From: Hyphomonadaceae bacterium UBA5336
Lineage (GTDB): Bacteria; Pseudomonadota; Alphaproteobacteria; Caulobacterales; Hyphomonadaceae
Length of the DNA stretch: 13,603 bases
Reading direction: 5' to 3'
Assembly: GCA_002408125.1 (NCBI GenBank)
Contig: DHQO01000010.1
Span: forward strand, 25,710 to 39,312
Under the pieces are notes generated by a model, which was not told the DNA's origin, searched no databases, and was given only the letters and a program-made list of their open reading frames with translations. Positions 8,501 to 13,603 of this stretch are shown one piece after another (positions within the stretch are counted from its first letter, which is position 1; the number at the start of each line of letters is the position of its first letter). Made by a program: the position numbers and the translations under genes.

Positions 8501-8930
8501 TCGGCGGCAAGGGCTCTCCGCCCACGCTCCAGGTATCGCTGGAGAGCTGCCGGATCTCCAGAAAGCCGCCGCGCAGACCGACCCCGACAAGGTCGATCTG
8601 GCCTAGCAGCAGCGCCGAGGCATCCAGCTCCAGGTCGGCGGCCTCCGCGCGCCCGCCCACCTGGCCGTCCTCGGAATAGAACACCACGCCCTCGGCGGTG
8701 ACATACATCCGCCGCTGCTCGGGCGACCAGCGCAGATCCACCCGCTCGATCGCCACGCCGCGCCCGTTACGGGCATCGCGCAGGGCCGATTCGATATCGT
8801 CCTTGAACAGCGACAGCTCAATCGGCCCCTGCGAGAGGCGCCAGGCCAGCAGGGCCGCGGCGATCACGGCCAGAAACAGGATACCGCCAAGTATCTCGAA
8901 CACGATGACCCTGGCGGTGGGGCGAACCAC
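5562..8930 (-). CDS. large AsmA/YhdP-like protein (DUF3971-type)
   Basis: This protein of about 1122 residues has one N-terminal membrane helix (about 8-30) followed by a very long, beta-rich periplasmic region. The C-terminal part (about 960-1060) has the conserved pattern of alphaproteobacterial DUF3971/AsmA-like C-terminal proteins: FLTQILSIASLRGLADTL, then GGRASGPALGLTVNGW, VLVPSFGVNSALGGIPIIGD and EGVFSLTYSVRG. The family belongs with YhdP/TamB/AsmA, thought to form lipid-conducting bridges between inner and outer membranes. The exact role here is inferred. I chose the GTG at 8930 because GGAGGT lies seven bases upstream. A GTG five codons earlier (8945) is in frame but overlaps that ribosome site. 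The end is acidic (PEEPTEEETTGGE) with a G8 tract just before the stop. The gene converges on tyrS and is divergent from bcp. Confidence 0.88.
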   Translation of the reverse strand: MVRPTARVIVFEILGGILFLAVIAAALLAWRLSQGPIELSLFKDDIESALRDARNGRGVAIERVDLRWSPEQRRMYVTAEGVVFYSEDGQVGGRAEAADLELDASALLLGQIDLVGVGLRGGFLEIRQLSSDTWSVGGEPLPPIPAAALPETPAEWLASLNRLLGALLNGGTEIVDSIRLEEVTFDGIALDVYLQSGSRIARLENTSGTLTARESDLALNLAAQGAEAGLPEQMSLVMNSSDAFQTLSVDFSLAGWTLSELAVRLGVSEERMTGLPAQLTLGAEATREKGLTSVAIRGQTGAGAIQIAGEPVAVTRIDGEANYDTTSDSLNFEFDALDAGIVMGEISGSLGEAVFGEGDRPITFRAPRLRVDATPMFERPWQLENVEIDASLRPDLHSMVFERARLDTGGVQIESRGTLTRNLEPAEGELPLSLTLVAELTGETGTRTVLDFWPVSLGAGARDFVRDNVEAGTLTGATAELNLTPTSMARGYLDDEALEVNFTARDADVRFLSELAPVSQASGSGRLTGNSFSVEVSRGKWMSWVLDSGSVAIPELNPKGGDLIVKAQGRGPVREAVDAVFNSRLNLEEETGFDPGRLSGSGEITFEMTRPALDDVTLEETEFSVTGQVRDAGVADIAAGFSLEDTTARVDLTKERITISGFGALGPAEVNFEWRDDFTDDGGPSRLTAQSTVTADVLNQFGLLGRPYVSGEVPVQVNAEIDGETVIASSVDLDLTIARIDFAEIGWLKPPGDPASARIHFREIAGVRRAEANLDSATLKLAGDILLSEDDRLISADLHRAYLAGRADVAGEVLRDAGGLSLSLNGPLLDLTGLLPGPGNFSPGGGNGFGTGITVDAEVEELVLSDALTLQQARLAAISSGEGLQSMTAAGTIRAGAALNLSFQRESDDTSRISLSADDAGALIQTFFETDTLLGGRLELTGVLRGEDQATDYNVHIEGARLRDAPFLTQILSIASLRGLADTLGGEGVLFSQIELPIRTREGRYVIDGGRASGPALGLTVNGWVEPETGGISFDGVLVPSFGVNSALGGIPIIGDLFVSREGEGVFSLTYSVRGELARAQVAVNPLSAITPGVLRRIFENPSSTELPLPEEPTEEETTGGE

Positions 8931-8937
8931 GTTGAAA

Positions 8938-8943
8938 ACCTCC
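8938..8943 (-). promoter_or_regulatory. ribosome binding site that decides the start of the YhdP-like gene
   Basis: On the minus strand GGAGGT (8943 to 8938) is followed by a seven-base spacer TTTCAAC and then GTG at 8930. This is near-ideal Shine-Dalgarno geometry. It argues against the earlier in-frame GTG at 8945, whose last base is the first base of this site. Confidence 0.7.
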
Positions 8944-9074
8944 ACGAATGACCGGCATCCGGCCTTGTTGGCCCGCCCTGCCCTGCTCTACAGACTGTAT
9001 GGCGCGCCGGCGGGGACCGCCAGCGCTGTTGCGCAGGCTTAAGAGCCTAACACTGTAATAGAATGAGAGGTTTC

Positions 9075-9536
9075 ATGGTTGAAGAAGGTGTTACCGCGCC
9101 GGGATTTTCCCTGCCCGCCGCCGGCGGCAAGACGCTGAGCCTGGCAGATTTTGCCGGAAAATGGGTCGTCCTGTACTTCTACCCGAAGGACAACACGCCC
9201 GGCTGCACCACCGAAGGCAAGGATTTTTCCGCGCTTTTACAAGAGTTCGCCGCCCGCAACGCCGTGGTCATCGGCGCCTCGAAGGACTCGGTGAGAAAGC
9301 ACGACAATTTCCGCGAAAAGCAGGGCCTCAGCGTCGAGCTGGTTTCCGATGAAACCGGCGAGCTGTGCGAGGCCTATGGCGTCTGGGTCGAGAAGCAGCT
9401 CTATGGCAGGACATATATGGGCATCCAGCGTGCCACATTCCTGATCGATCCGGCCGGCAAGGTGGTGAAGGTCTGGCCAAAGGTGAAAGTAAAGGGTCAC
9501 GCCGAGGCGGTTTTGGGTGAAATCCCGGTAAGATAA
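9075..9536 (+). CDS. bcp: thioredoxin-dependent peroxiredoxin, Bcp/PrxQ type
   Basis: Bcp reduces hydrogen peroxide and organic hydroperoxides through a reactive cysteine and is regenerated by thioredoxin in the cytosol. The 153-residue protein shows the thioredoxin-fold peroxiredoxin core with VVLYFYPKDNTPGCTTEG. Cys44 is the peroxidatic cysteine and Thr41 and Pro37 are the usual active-site partners. The family's GASKDS, CEAYGVW and GIQRATFLID segments follow. The resolving cysteine found five residues after the peroxidatic one in some members is absent. The only other cysteine is Cys98. The ATG at 9075 is chosen because GAGAGG lies immediately upstream of it. The in-frame ATG at 9063 has no ribosome site and overlaps no recognisable homologous sequence. 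The gene is divergent from the YhdP-like gene. Confidence 0.93.
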   Translation: MVEEGVTAPGFSLPAAGGKTLSLADFAGKWVVLYFYPKDNTPGCTTEGKDFSALLQEFAARNAVVIGASKDSVRKHDNFREKQGLSVELVSDETGELCEAYGVWVEKQLYGRTYMGIQRATFLIDPAGKVVKVWPKVKVKGHAEAVLGEIPVR

Positions 9537-9576
9537 GCCTTAGATTTAGGCAATCGTTCCCAATCCGAGACAAAGC

Positions 9577-9592
9577 TTAATCAGACTTTAAC
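9577..9592 (+). promoter_or_regulatory. CtrA-type binding box
   Basis: TTAATCAGACTTTAAC matches TTAA-N7-TTAAC exactly, the full recognition sequence of the cell-cycle response regulator CtrA in Caulobacter and relatives. It lies in the bcp-lmdC intergenic region, about 100 bp upstream of the predicted -35 box and 152 bp before the lmdC start. TTAA is rare in such GC-rich DNA, which strengthens the match. Direct control of lmdC-bacA by CtrA is inference. Confidence 0.6.
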
Positions 9593-9595
9593 CGG

Positions 9596-9643
9596 TTCAT
9601 GGCGATCTGATGCAGATTTCATGGCAAGTAGGGCTTCCATGGC
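9596..9643 (+). repeat. short direct repeats in the lmdC upstream region
   Basis: TTCATGGC occurs at 9596-9603 and 9618-9625, 22 bp apart (about two helical turns), and CATGGC recurs at 9638-9643. Between the first two copies is a small perfect inverted repeat, ATCTG-ATG-CAGAT (9605-9617). The arrangement lies between the CtrA-type box and the promoter and could be an operator, but repeats this short may be chance. Confidence 0.3.
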
Positions 9644-9688
9644 GAGGCAGGATCAGGTTAGAACTGAAAACAGGGATTGGGACGGTCG

Positions 9689-9716
9689 TTGGCCTGAGAA
9701 ACCGACGGCTGATAAT
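9689..9716 (+). promoter_or_regulatory. candidate sigma70-type promoter for lmdC-bacA
   Basis: TTGGCC (9689-9694) and GATAAT (9711-9716, five of six to TATAAT and preceded by T) are separated by 16 bp. Transcription would start near 9722, about 20 bases before the lmdC ATG. It is the best -10 match in the region and is well placed for the two-gene unit. Confidence 0.5.
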
Positions 9717-9743
9717 AGGATCACCAACCGGCGGGCGGCGTAG

Positions 9744-10961
9744 ATGAAGAAGTTGAGTTTGCGGGCGCGGGCGATTTTCGACCGTGTCTTCCCCGAAAGA
9801 CAAATTTATCACCGAAGCGGCGGCACGGTGCACTACATCTCTGTGTCGCCCTGGCAGCAGGCCATGCTTGCAGCCGGCGTGACCGCAATTGCCGGCTGGA
9901 CCGGCATGACAACCATCTCCTACGTGTTCGGTTCCGGCGGCAGCTACGACATCGCCGAAAACGGGGAATCCACTGCCCGCTATCAGCGCTGGATCCAGGA
10001 ACTGCGCGCCAACACCGCCCTGTCACGCACGCTGCTGGAAGAGCGCACCGAGGATTTCCAGCGCGTCACCGCCGAATTCGAAGAGCGCCACCAGGCCCTC
10101 ACCGTCATCCTTGAAGCGCTCGAAAGCGGCAAGGATCTCGATATCACCACCCTGCGCGGCGACAATGCCGACCTCCTGCTCGAAGCGACGATCGACGAAG
10201 CCGATGCCCGCCAGGGCATTGAGCGCGTCCAGCCGGGCGCCTCGCTGGAAGTCGTCGGCGTGCGCGCGCGCATCGACGAGCTTGAGCAGAGCCAGGAAGC
10301 CTGGCTGAACCAGGCCGAGGACATCGTGGTCGAGCGCGCCGAGCGTGCCCGCGGCATCCTGCGCCTGACCGCGGTCGGCAATGGCCGCATCGAGGACAAT
10401 CGCGCCATGGGTGGCCCCGCCGTCTCCATCGGCGAACTGACCTCCGGCATCGAGGAAGGCCCCGACGCGGTCTTTGATCGCCGGGTTCTCCAGGTGGCTG
10501 CCCGCCTGGAAGAAGCCAAGTATTACGAAGACATCGTCGACAATCTCCCGCTGGCCGAGCCGATCGGCGTGCCTGCACGCCTGACGTCGAATTACGGCAT
10601 GCGGGTCGACCCGTTCACGCGCCGTCCTGCCTGGCACAACGGGGTCGACATGGCCGCCTATTACAAGGCGCCGATCGCGGCGGCTGGTCCCGGCACCGTG
10701 ACCTTTGCCGGCCGCATGACCGGCTATGGCCGCATGGTGGAAGTCGACCATGGCTATGGATTCAAGTCGCGCTATGCCCATATGAACTCAATCAGCGTCT
10801 CACGGGGTGACACCGTTGCAATAGGTGATACGCTGGGGTTGATGGGGTCGTCTGGGCGGAGTACCGGTCCGCACCTGCACTATGAGGTGTACTTCAACGG
10901 CAAGGCCTACGATCCGGTCGATTTTCTGAAGGCAGGAAGACATGTTCACCAAGACCAATAA
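9744..10961 (+). CDS. lmdC: M23 peptidoglycan endopeptidase, bactofilin-linked LmdC type
   Basis: This 405-residue zinc endopeptidase is predicted to cleave peptidoglycan cross-links from the periplasmic side of the inner membrane. A basic cytoplasmic N-terminus (1-36) contains RQIYHRSGGTVHYISVS, followed by a membrane helix at about 38-62. Two Glu/Arg-rich coiled-coil stretches lie at about 78-120 and 165-205. The C-terminal LytM/M23 domain (about 265-395) has all catalytic positions: HNGVD (His298, Asp302), YAHM (His346) and HLHYEV (His377, His379). An active enzyme is therefore expected. In Hyphomonas neptunium the LmdC peptidase is encoded with bactofilin BacA, and its cytoplasmic end binds the BacA polymer to direct cell-shape changes. 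The overlapping bacA here fits that. The ribosome site before the ATG is weak. The family is certain; the symbol rests on architecture and context. Confidence 0.9.
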   Translation: MKKLSLRARAIFDRVFPERQIYHRSGGTVHYISVSPWQQAMLAAGVTAIAGWTGMTTISYVFGSGGSYDIAENGESTARYQRWIQELRANTALSRTLLEERTEDFQRVTAEFEERHQALTVILEALESGKDLDITTLRGDNADLLLEATIDEADARQGIERVQPGASLEVVGVRARIDELEQSQEAWLNQAEDIVVERAERARGILRLTAVGNGRIEDNRAMGGPAVSIGELTSGIEEGPDAVFDRRVLQVAARLEEAKYYEDIVDNLPLAEPIGVPARLTSNYGMRVDPFTRRPAWHNGVDMAAYYKAPIAAAGPGTVTFAGRMTGYGRMVEVDHGYGFKSRYAHMNSISVSRGDTVAIGDTLGLMGSSGRSTGPHLHYEVYFNGKAYDPVDFLKAGRHVHQDQ

Positions 10962-11472
10962 ACCCGGCGAAAGTGGAGGCGCGCCCTTGAGCAGCAATCC
11001 GACACAAGACGCCATTCGCGGCGCAGCAAGCAAGCCGGCCGGCCGTGTCGCCGCGTCGATCATCTGCGCCGACATGAAGATCAATGGTTCGGTCTATTCC
11101 GAAGGCGCACTTCAGGTCGACGGCCATGTCGAAGGCGATGTGACCGCCCAGGACATTACCATCGGTGCCTCCGGCACGATCACCGGCGAGGTCATCGCCG
11201 AGGTGATCACCGTGAAGGGCACGATCAAGGGCTCGATCCGCGGCCGCAAGGTGGAACTGGAAACCGGCGCCAAGGTGGAAGGCGACATCGTCCACACCTC
11301 GTTGACCATCCAGGCCAACGCCGTGTTCGAAGGCCAGGTCAAGCACGCCACCGACCCGCTGAAAAATGCCGGCCCGAAAGCTGCCAGCCCGTCCGCGCCC
11401 AAGACATCCTCGGCCTCATCGCCGGCCAAGCCGAATGCGACCCCGCCCGGACAGCCCGGCGGCAATGCCTGA
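10942..11472 (+). CDS. bacA: bactofilin
   Basis: Bactofilins are cytoskeletal proteins that polymerise without nucleotide into membrane-associated filaments and recruit envelope enzymes. The 176-residue protein has the typical three-part layout: a flexible N-terminal tail (1-35), a beta-helix core at about 38-135 with regular six-residue Gly/Val/Ile turns (INGSVYSEGALQVDGHVEGDV, shown here to its last allowed residues, then GTITGEVIAEVITVKGTIKG), and a Pro/Ala/Ser-rich tail (140-176). The ATG at 10942 has AGGAAG just upstream and overlaps the last 20 bases of lmdC. This implies coupled expression with the peptidase it probably positions. A strong terminator follows. Confidence 0.95.
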   Translation: MFTKTNKPGESGGAPLSSNPTQDAIRGAASKPAGRVAASIICADMKINGSVYSEGALQVDGHVEGDVTAQDITIGASGTITGEVIAEVITVKGTIKGSIRGRKVELETGAKVEGDIVHTSLTIQANAVFEGQVKHATDPLKNAGPKAASPSAPKTSSASSPAKPNATPPGQPGGNA

Positions 11473-11500
11473 TCGGCAACTTGCCTGGTGAAATTCGAAG

Positions 11501-11530
11501 AAACCGCCGGCCCTGCCCGGCGGTTTTTTT
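11501..11530 (+). terminator. rho-independent terminator after bacA
   Basis: AAACCGCCGG (11501-11510) and CCGGCGGTTT (11517-11526) form a perfect ten-base stem with a six-base loop CCCTGC. A run of seven T (11524-11530) overlaps and extends past the stem. It starts 29 bases after the bacA stop and should end the lmdC-bacA transcript, so the TIR gene downstream probably has its own promoter. Confidence 0.93.
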
Positions 11531-11550
11531 GTGCCCGCCCTGCCCTCGAC

Positions 11551-11580
11551 TTGATGCCCGGCGCCCATCGGGCCTAGTCT
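11551..11580 (+). promoter_or_regulatory. weak candidate promoter for the TIR gene
   Basis: TTGATG (11551-11556) and TAGTCT (11575-11580) are 18 bp apart, after the terminator and before the TIR gene start at 11606. The -35 box is reasonable, but the -10 box matches at only three positions. It is offered because a promoter is expected here. Confidence 0.3.
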
Positions 11581-11605
11581 GGAGGCCCTGCAGGGGACGC
11601 GGGCC

Positions 11606-13321
11606 ATGGCCAGACTGTTCATTTCCTACCGTCGCGAGGACACGCAATACCAGGCCGACCGCCTGCATGCCGCCATTTGCCCGCATGTGGATGACCCGGC
11701 GCGCGACATCTTCATCGATATCGACAATATCCCGCTGGGCGTGAACTTCGCGTCCTATCTCGACGAAAAAGTCAGCCAGTGCGAAGTGCTGCTGGCCCTG
11801 ATCGGCCCGCGCTGGCTGGAGGCACGCGGTCCGGGCGGCGAGCGCCGGCTCGACGATCCGGGCGATTTCGTGCGCATCGAGATCGCCAGCGCCCTGAAGC
11901 GCGGCATCCCCGTCGTGCCCGTCCTGTTCGACGGCGCGCCTGTCCCGCCGCACGAGCAGCTGCCCGAGGACCTGAAGGAACTCAGCTTGCGCAACGGCGT
12001 GGAGATCCGCCGGGTCAGCTTCGAGGAGGATACGATCCGCCTCGCCCGCGGCCTCGGCCTGATCCAGGTGCCCCGGCCGGAACCGGAGCCCGAACCGGCG
12101 CCGCCACCCGGCAATGAAGGCTGGGCCGAGATCGAGGACAGCATCGAGCCGGGCAACTACGCCGCCTTCGCCGAACACCATCCCGGTCATCCCATGGCGT
12201 CCGAAGCCGCGCGCCGCGTACGCCAGCTGGAAGCCTGGCATGATGTGGACAAACAAAACGCCGCCGCGATCAAGGACTTCCGCCTTGCCGCAGAAGGCAA
12301 GAACGAGCTCTTCCCGGCCCTGGACGCCCACACGCAAAAGACCATGGACCGGGTCGCACGCCAGACACGCAAGGCTGCGGAGTCAGGCGGCAAATCCCGT
12401 CGGCCGCCCTGGGCCTGGATCTCCCTTGGAGCCGTGATTGTCCTGATGCTCTCTTCCTACGCAATCATGCGGCTCAGTTCACGTGACAATACGAGTTTGC
12501 CAGACCCCGACTATGGCTATGGCATGGAAGTTCTCTCCCCCTACATCGCGGACCTCACAAGCAGTGATGTGTCCATGGAGGGGCGACCGATACGTCATGT
12601 TGCGCGCGAGGAACTCATTCGCCTGATGAACATGTCTCCCAACGGCGCCCTCAACCGTGCTTTCCTGGACGAGATCGACACGGTGAGCGGAGTGGATGAG
12701 TATCGCGCGCGCATGGGCGCAGCGATCATCATTGCCGGGCTCGACACGCCCGTTGCCATGGACCGCCGTTCCAGCGCCATGGCCTTGCTGGAGGCCTGGC
12801 GGGAGGAGACATCCGATCAAAGCCTGCGCGAAGCATTGGCCCGCGCCCTGCGCAATCTCGATCCGCAATGGCGGGCCAGCGGCACGCCCTCAAACCCTGC
12901 CGGCAGGAGCGAGGAACCCGATCCCACGGCAGGTGAGGCCGGCCAGGCCTCACCACAGCCATCGGTTCCGGCCCCAACCGCCGCAGAGCGCGGCCAGGCG
13001 GCCCTTGAGACGGGCGAGTACGAGACCGCCTATTCGGAATTCTCCACCTCCTGCGAAGCCGGCATCCCGGCGAGCTGCCACGCCCTGGGCGCGCTTTACC
13101 GAAACGGGCTCGGCGTGGACGAGGATCTTGTCCAGGCCGCGCATTTCTTTCAGACGGCCTGCGATGGCGGAGAAGCCGATGCCTGCTACAATCTCGCCGC
13201 GCTCTACGATGAGGGCCAGGGCGTGACAAAAGACCGGGGCCGCGCCGCAGAACTCTATAATCTGGCCTGCCATGGCGGCAATGAGCTGGCATGCCTCCTT
13301 CTGGTGGACCGGCCCAAATAA
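11606..13321 (+). CDS. TIR domain - transmembrane - Sel1/Hcp-like repeat protein
   Basis: This 571-residue protein has an unusual order of domains. Residues 1-150 form a bacterial TIR domain (TIR_2 type): LFISYRRED (4-12), FIDIDNIPLG (36-45), CEVLLALIGPRWL (59-71) and DFVRIEIASALKRGIPVVPV (87-106). Glu92 sits where TIR NAD-cleaving enzymes have their catalytic glutamate. A Pro/Glu linker (155-168) leads to a helical segment starting WAEIEDSIEPGNYAAF (173-188). A basic stretch (KSRRPP) precedes one membrane helix at about 269-291, so the TIR side should be cytoplasmic. The outer part has an unrecognised region (about 295-425), a Pro-rich linker, and three Sel1/Hcp-like repeats at about 465-571. 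Their cysteine pairs 483/491, 519/527 and 555/563 recur exactly every 36 residues, as expected for disulfide-braced periplasmic repeats. AGGGG lies nine bases before the ATG. Defence, signalling or envelope sensing are possible roles; none is proven. Confidence 0.88.
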   Translation: MARLFISYRREDTQYQADRLHAAICPHVDDPARDIFIDIDNIPLGVNFASYLDEKVSQCEVLLALIGPRWLEARGPGGERRLDDPGDFVRIEIASALKRGIPVVPVLFDGAPVPPHEQLPEDLKELSLRNGVEIRRVSFEEDTIRLARGLGLIQVPRPEPEPEPAPPPGNEGWAEIEDSIEPGNYAAFAEHHPGHPMASEAARRVRQLEAWHDVDKQNAAAIKDFRLAAEGKNELFPALDAHTQKTMDRVARQTRKAAESGGKSRRPPWAWISLGAVIVLMLSSYAIMRLSSRDNTSLPDPDYGYGMEVLSPYIADLTSSDVSMEGRPIRHVAREELIRLMNMSPNGALNRAFLDEIDTVSGVDEYRARMGAAIIIAGLDTPVAMDRRSSAMALLEAWREETSDQSLREALARALRNLDPQWRASGTPSNPAGRSEEPDPTAGEAGQASPQPSVPAPTAAERGQAALETGEYETAYSEFSTSCEAGIPASCHALGALYRNGLGVDEDLVQAAHFFQTACDGGEADACYNLAALYDEGQGVTKDRGRAAELYNLACHGGNELACLLLVDRPK

Positions 13322-13401
13322 CAATCGGTAGCGGGATTGAAACCGGCGAGGGACCTGCCGGCCAATCCGACCCACCTGCCGCGGCCCGCACACTCTCGGG
13401 C

Positions 13402-13603
13402 ATGAAGCAACTCGCCGATCCCTTCTCCCGGGTGCACCCGCTCTTCTGGCCGGTGTTGTGGCTGAGCCTGCGTGCCTTCGTGGCCTGGACCGGCAAGCTG
13501 ATCGAAGAGGGGCATGCCTATGCCAGCATGCGGGTCGAGATCACCTGGTATGGCTGGATCCATGTCGTGTATCTGGATCTCAGCCCCGAGCGGGCGGCCT
13601 TCA
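13402..13603 (+). CDS. hypothetical protein, N-terminal part (runs off window)
   Basis: An open frame starts at ATG 13402 (MKQLADPFSRVHPLFWPVLW...) and stays open to the window edge, giving 67 complete codons. I do not recognise the family. The visible part is aromatic-rich (five Trp, four Phe, three Tyr), with a hydrophobic stretch at about 13-30 and a probable beta-hairpin around ITWYGWIHVVYLD. Third-position GC matches the neighbours, which supports real coding. There is no clear ribosome site, only a weak TCGGG. It starts 80 bp after the TIR gene stop on the same strand, so co-transcription is possible. Confidence 0.6.
   Translation, partial: MKQLADPFSRVHPLFWPVLWLSLRAFVAWTGKLIEEGHAYASMRVEITWYGWIHVVYLDLSPERAAF

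Noticed and set aside
9037..9049. Second CtrA-like site TTAAGAGCCTAAC upstream of bcp
   Set aside because: The spacing and second half do not fit TTAA-N7-TTAA; only a half-site is present.
9029..9059. Possible bcp promoter TTGCGC with TGTAAT
   Set aside because: The -10 match is good, but the spacing is 19 bp and the -35 box is poor, so it is not strong enough to list as a feature.
13343..13361. Small hairpin CCGGC/GCCGG after the TIR gene as a terminator
   Set aside because: It has only five pairs and no T-run follows, so it is common by chance in DNA this rich in GC.

Overview
The window looks like a chromosomal segment of a GC-rich alphaproteobacterium, most likely a dimorphic or stalked/budding member of the Caulobacterales (Hyphomonadaceae or Maricaulaceae type). 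This is an inference. It rests on the pairing of an LmdC-type M23 peptidase with a bactofilin, on a perfect CtrA-type box (TTAA-N7-TTAAC) upstream of that pair, on the divergent anmK/tyrS arrangement, and on high GC in all reading frames. No 16S or other taxonomic marker is present.

Layout. The 5' end of a tRNA gene lies on the minus strand at the left edge (1-25). Next is a large AsmA-family protein (228-2828, +). It converges on anmK (2935-4077, -), with a nested palindromic repeat between them. anmK is divergent from tyrS (4130-5377, +), with only 52 bp between their starts. tyrS converges on a very large second AsmA/YhdP-like protein (5562-8930, -). The 184 bp between those two hold a terminator-like hairpin and a second copy of the same palindrome family in the opposite orientation. 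That large gene is divergent from bcp (9075-9536, +). A 207 bp regulatory stretch then carries a CtrA-type box, short repeats and a sigma70-like promoter. It is followed by the overlapping pair lmdC-bacA (9744-10961 and 10942-11472, +), closed by a strong rho-independent terminator. Downstream are a TIR-transmembrane-Sel1/Hcp-like protein (11606-13321, +) and the start of an unrecognised protein that runs off the right edge (13402-13603, +).

How the genes fit together. Most of the window concerns the cell envelope: two AsmA-superfamily proteins (probable inner-membrane-anchored, periplasm-spanning lipid-handling proteins), a murein-recycling kinase (AnmK), and a peptidoglycan endopeptidase with its cytoskeletal scaffold (LmdC/BacA, cell-shape control). 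TyrRS and Bcp are housekeeping genes. The least ordinary gene is the TIR protein. It has a cytoplasmic TIR domain with its candidate catalytic glutamate in place, one membrane segment, and a probable periplasmic C-terminus with three cysteine-paired 36-residue repeats. That is the layout of an envelope sensor joined to a nucleotide-cleaving or signalling output domain. No CRISPR array, insertion sequence, integrase or phage gene was seen. Non-coding stretches are all shorter than 300 bp. The 26-227 stretch holds a possible tRNA promoter, and I found no convincing promoter for the AsmA gene there.
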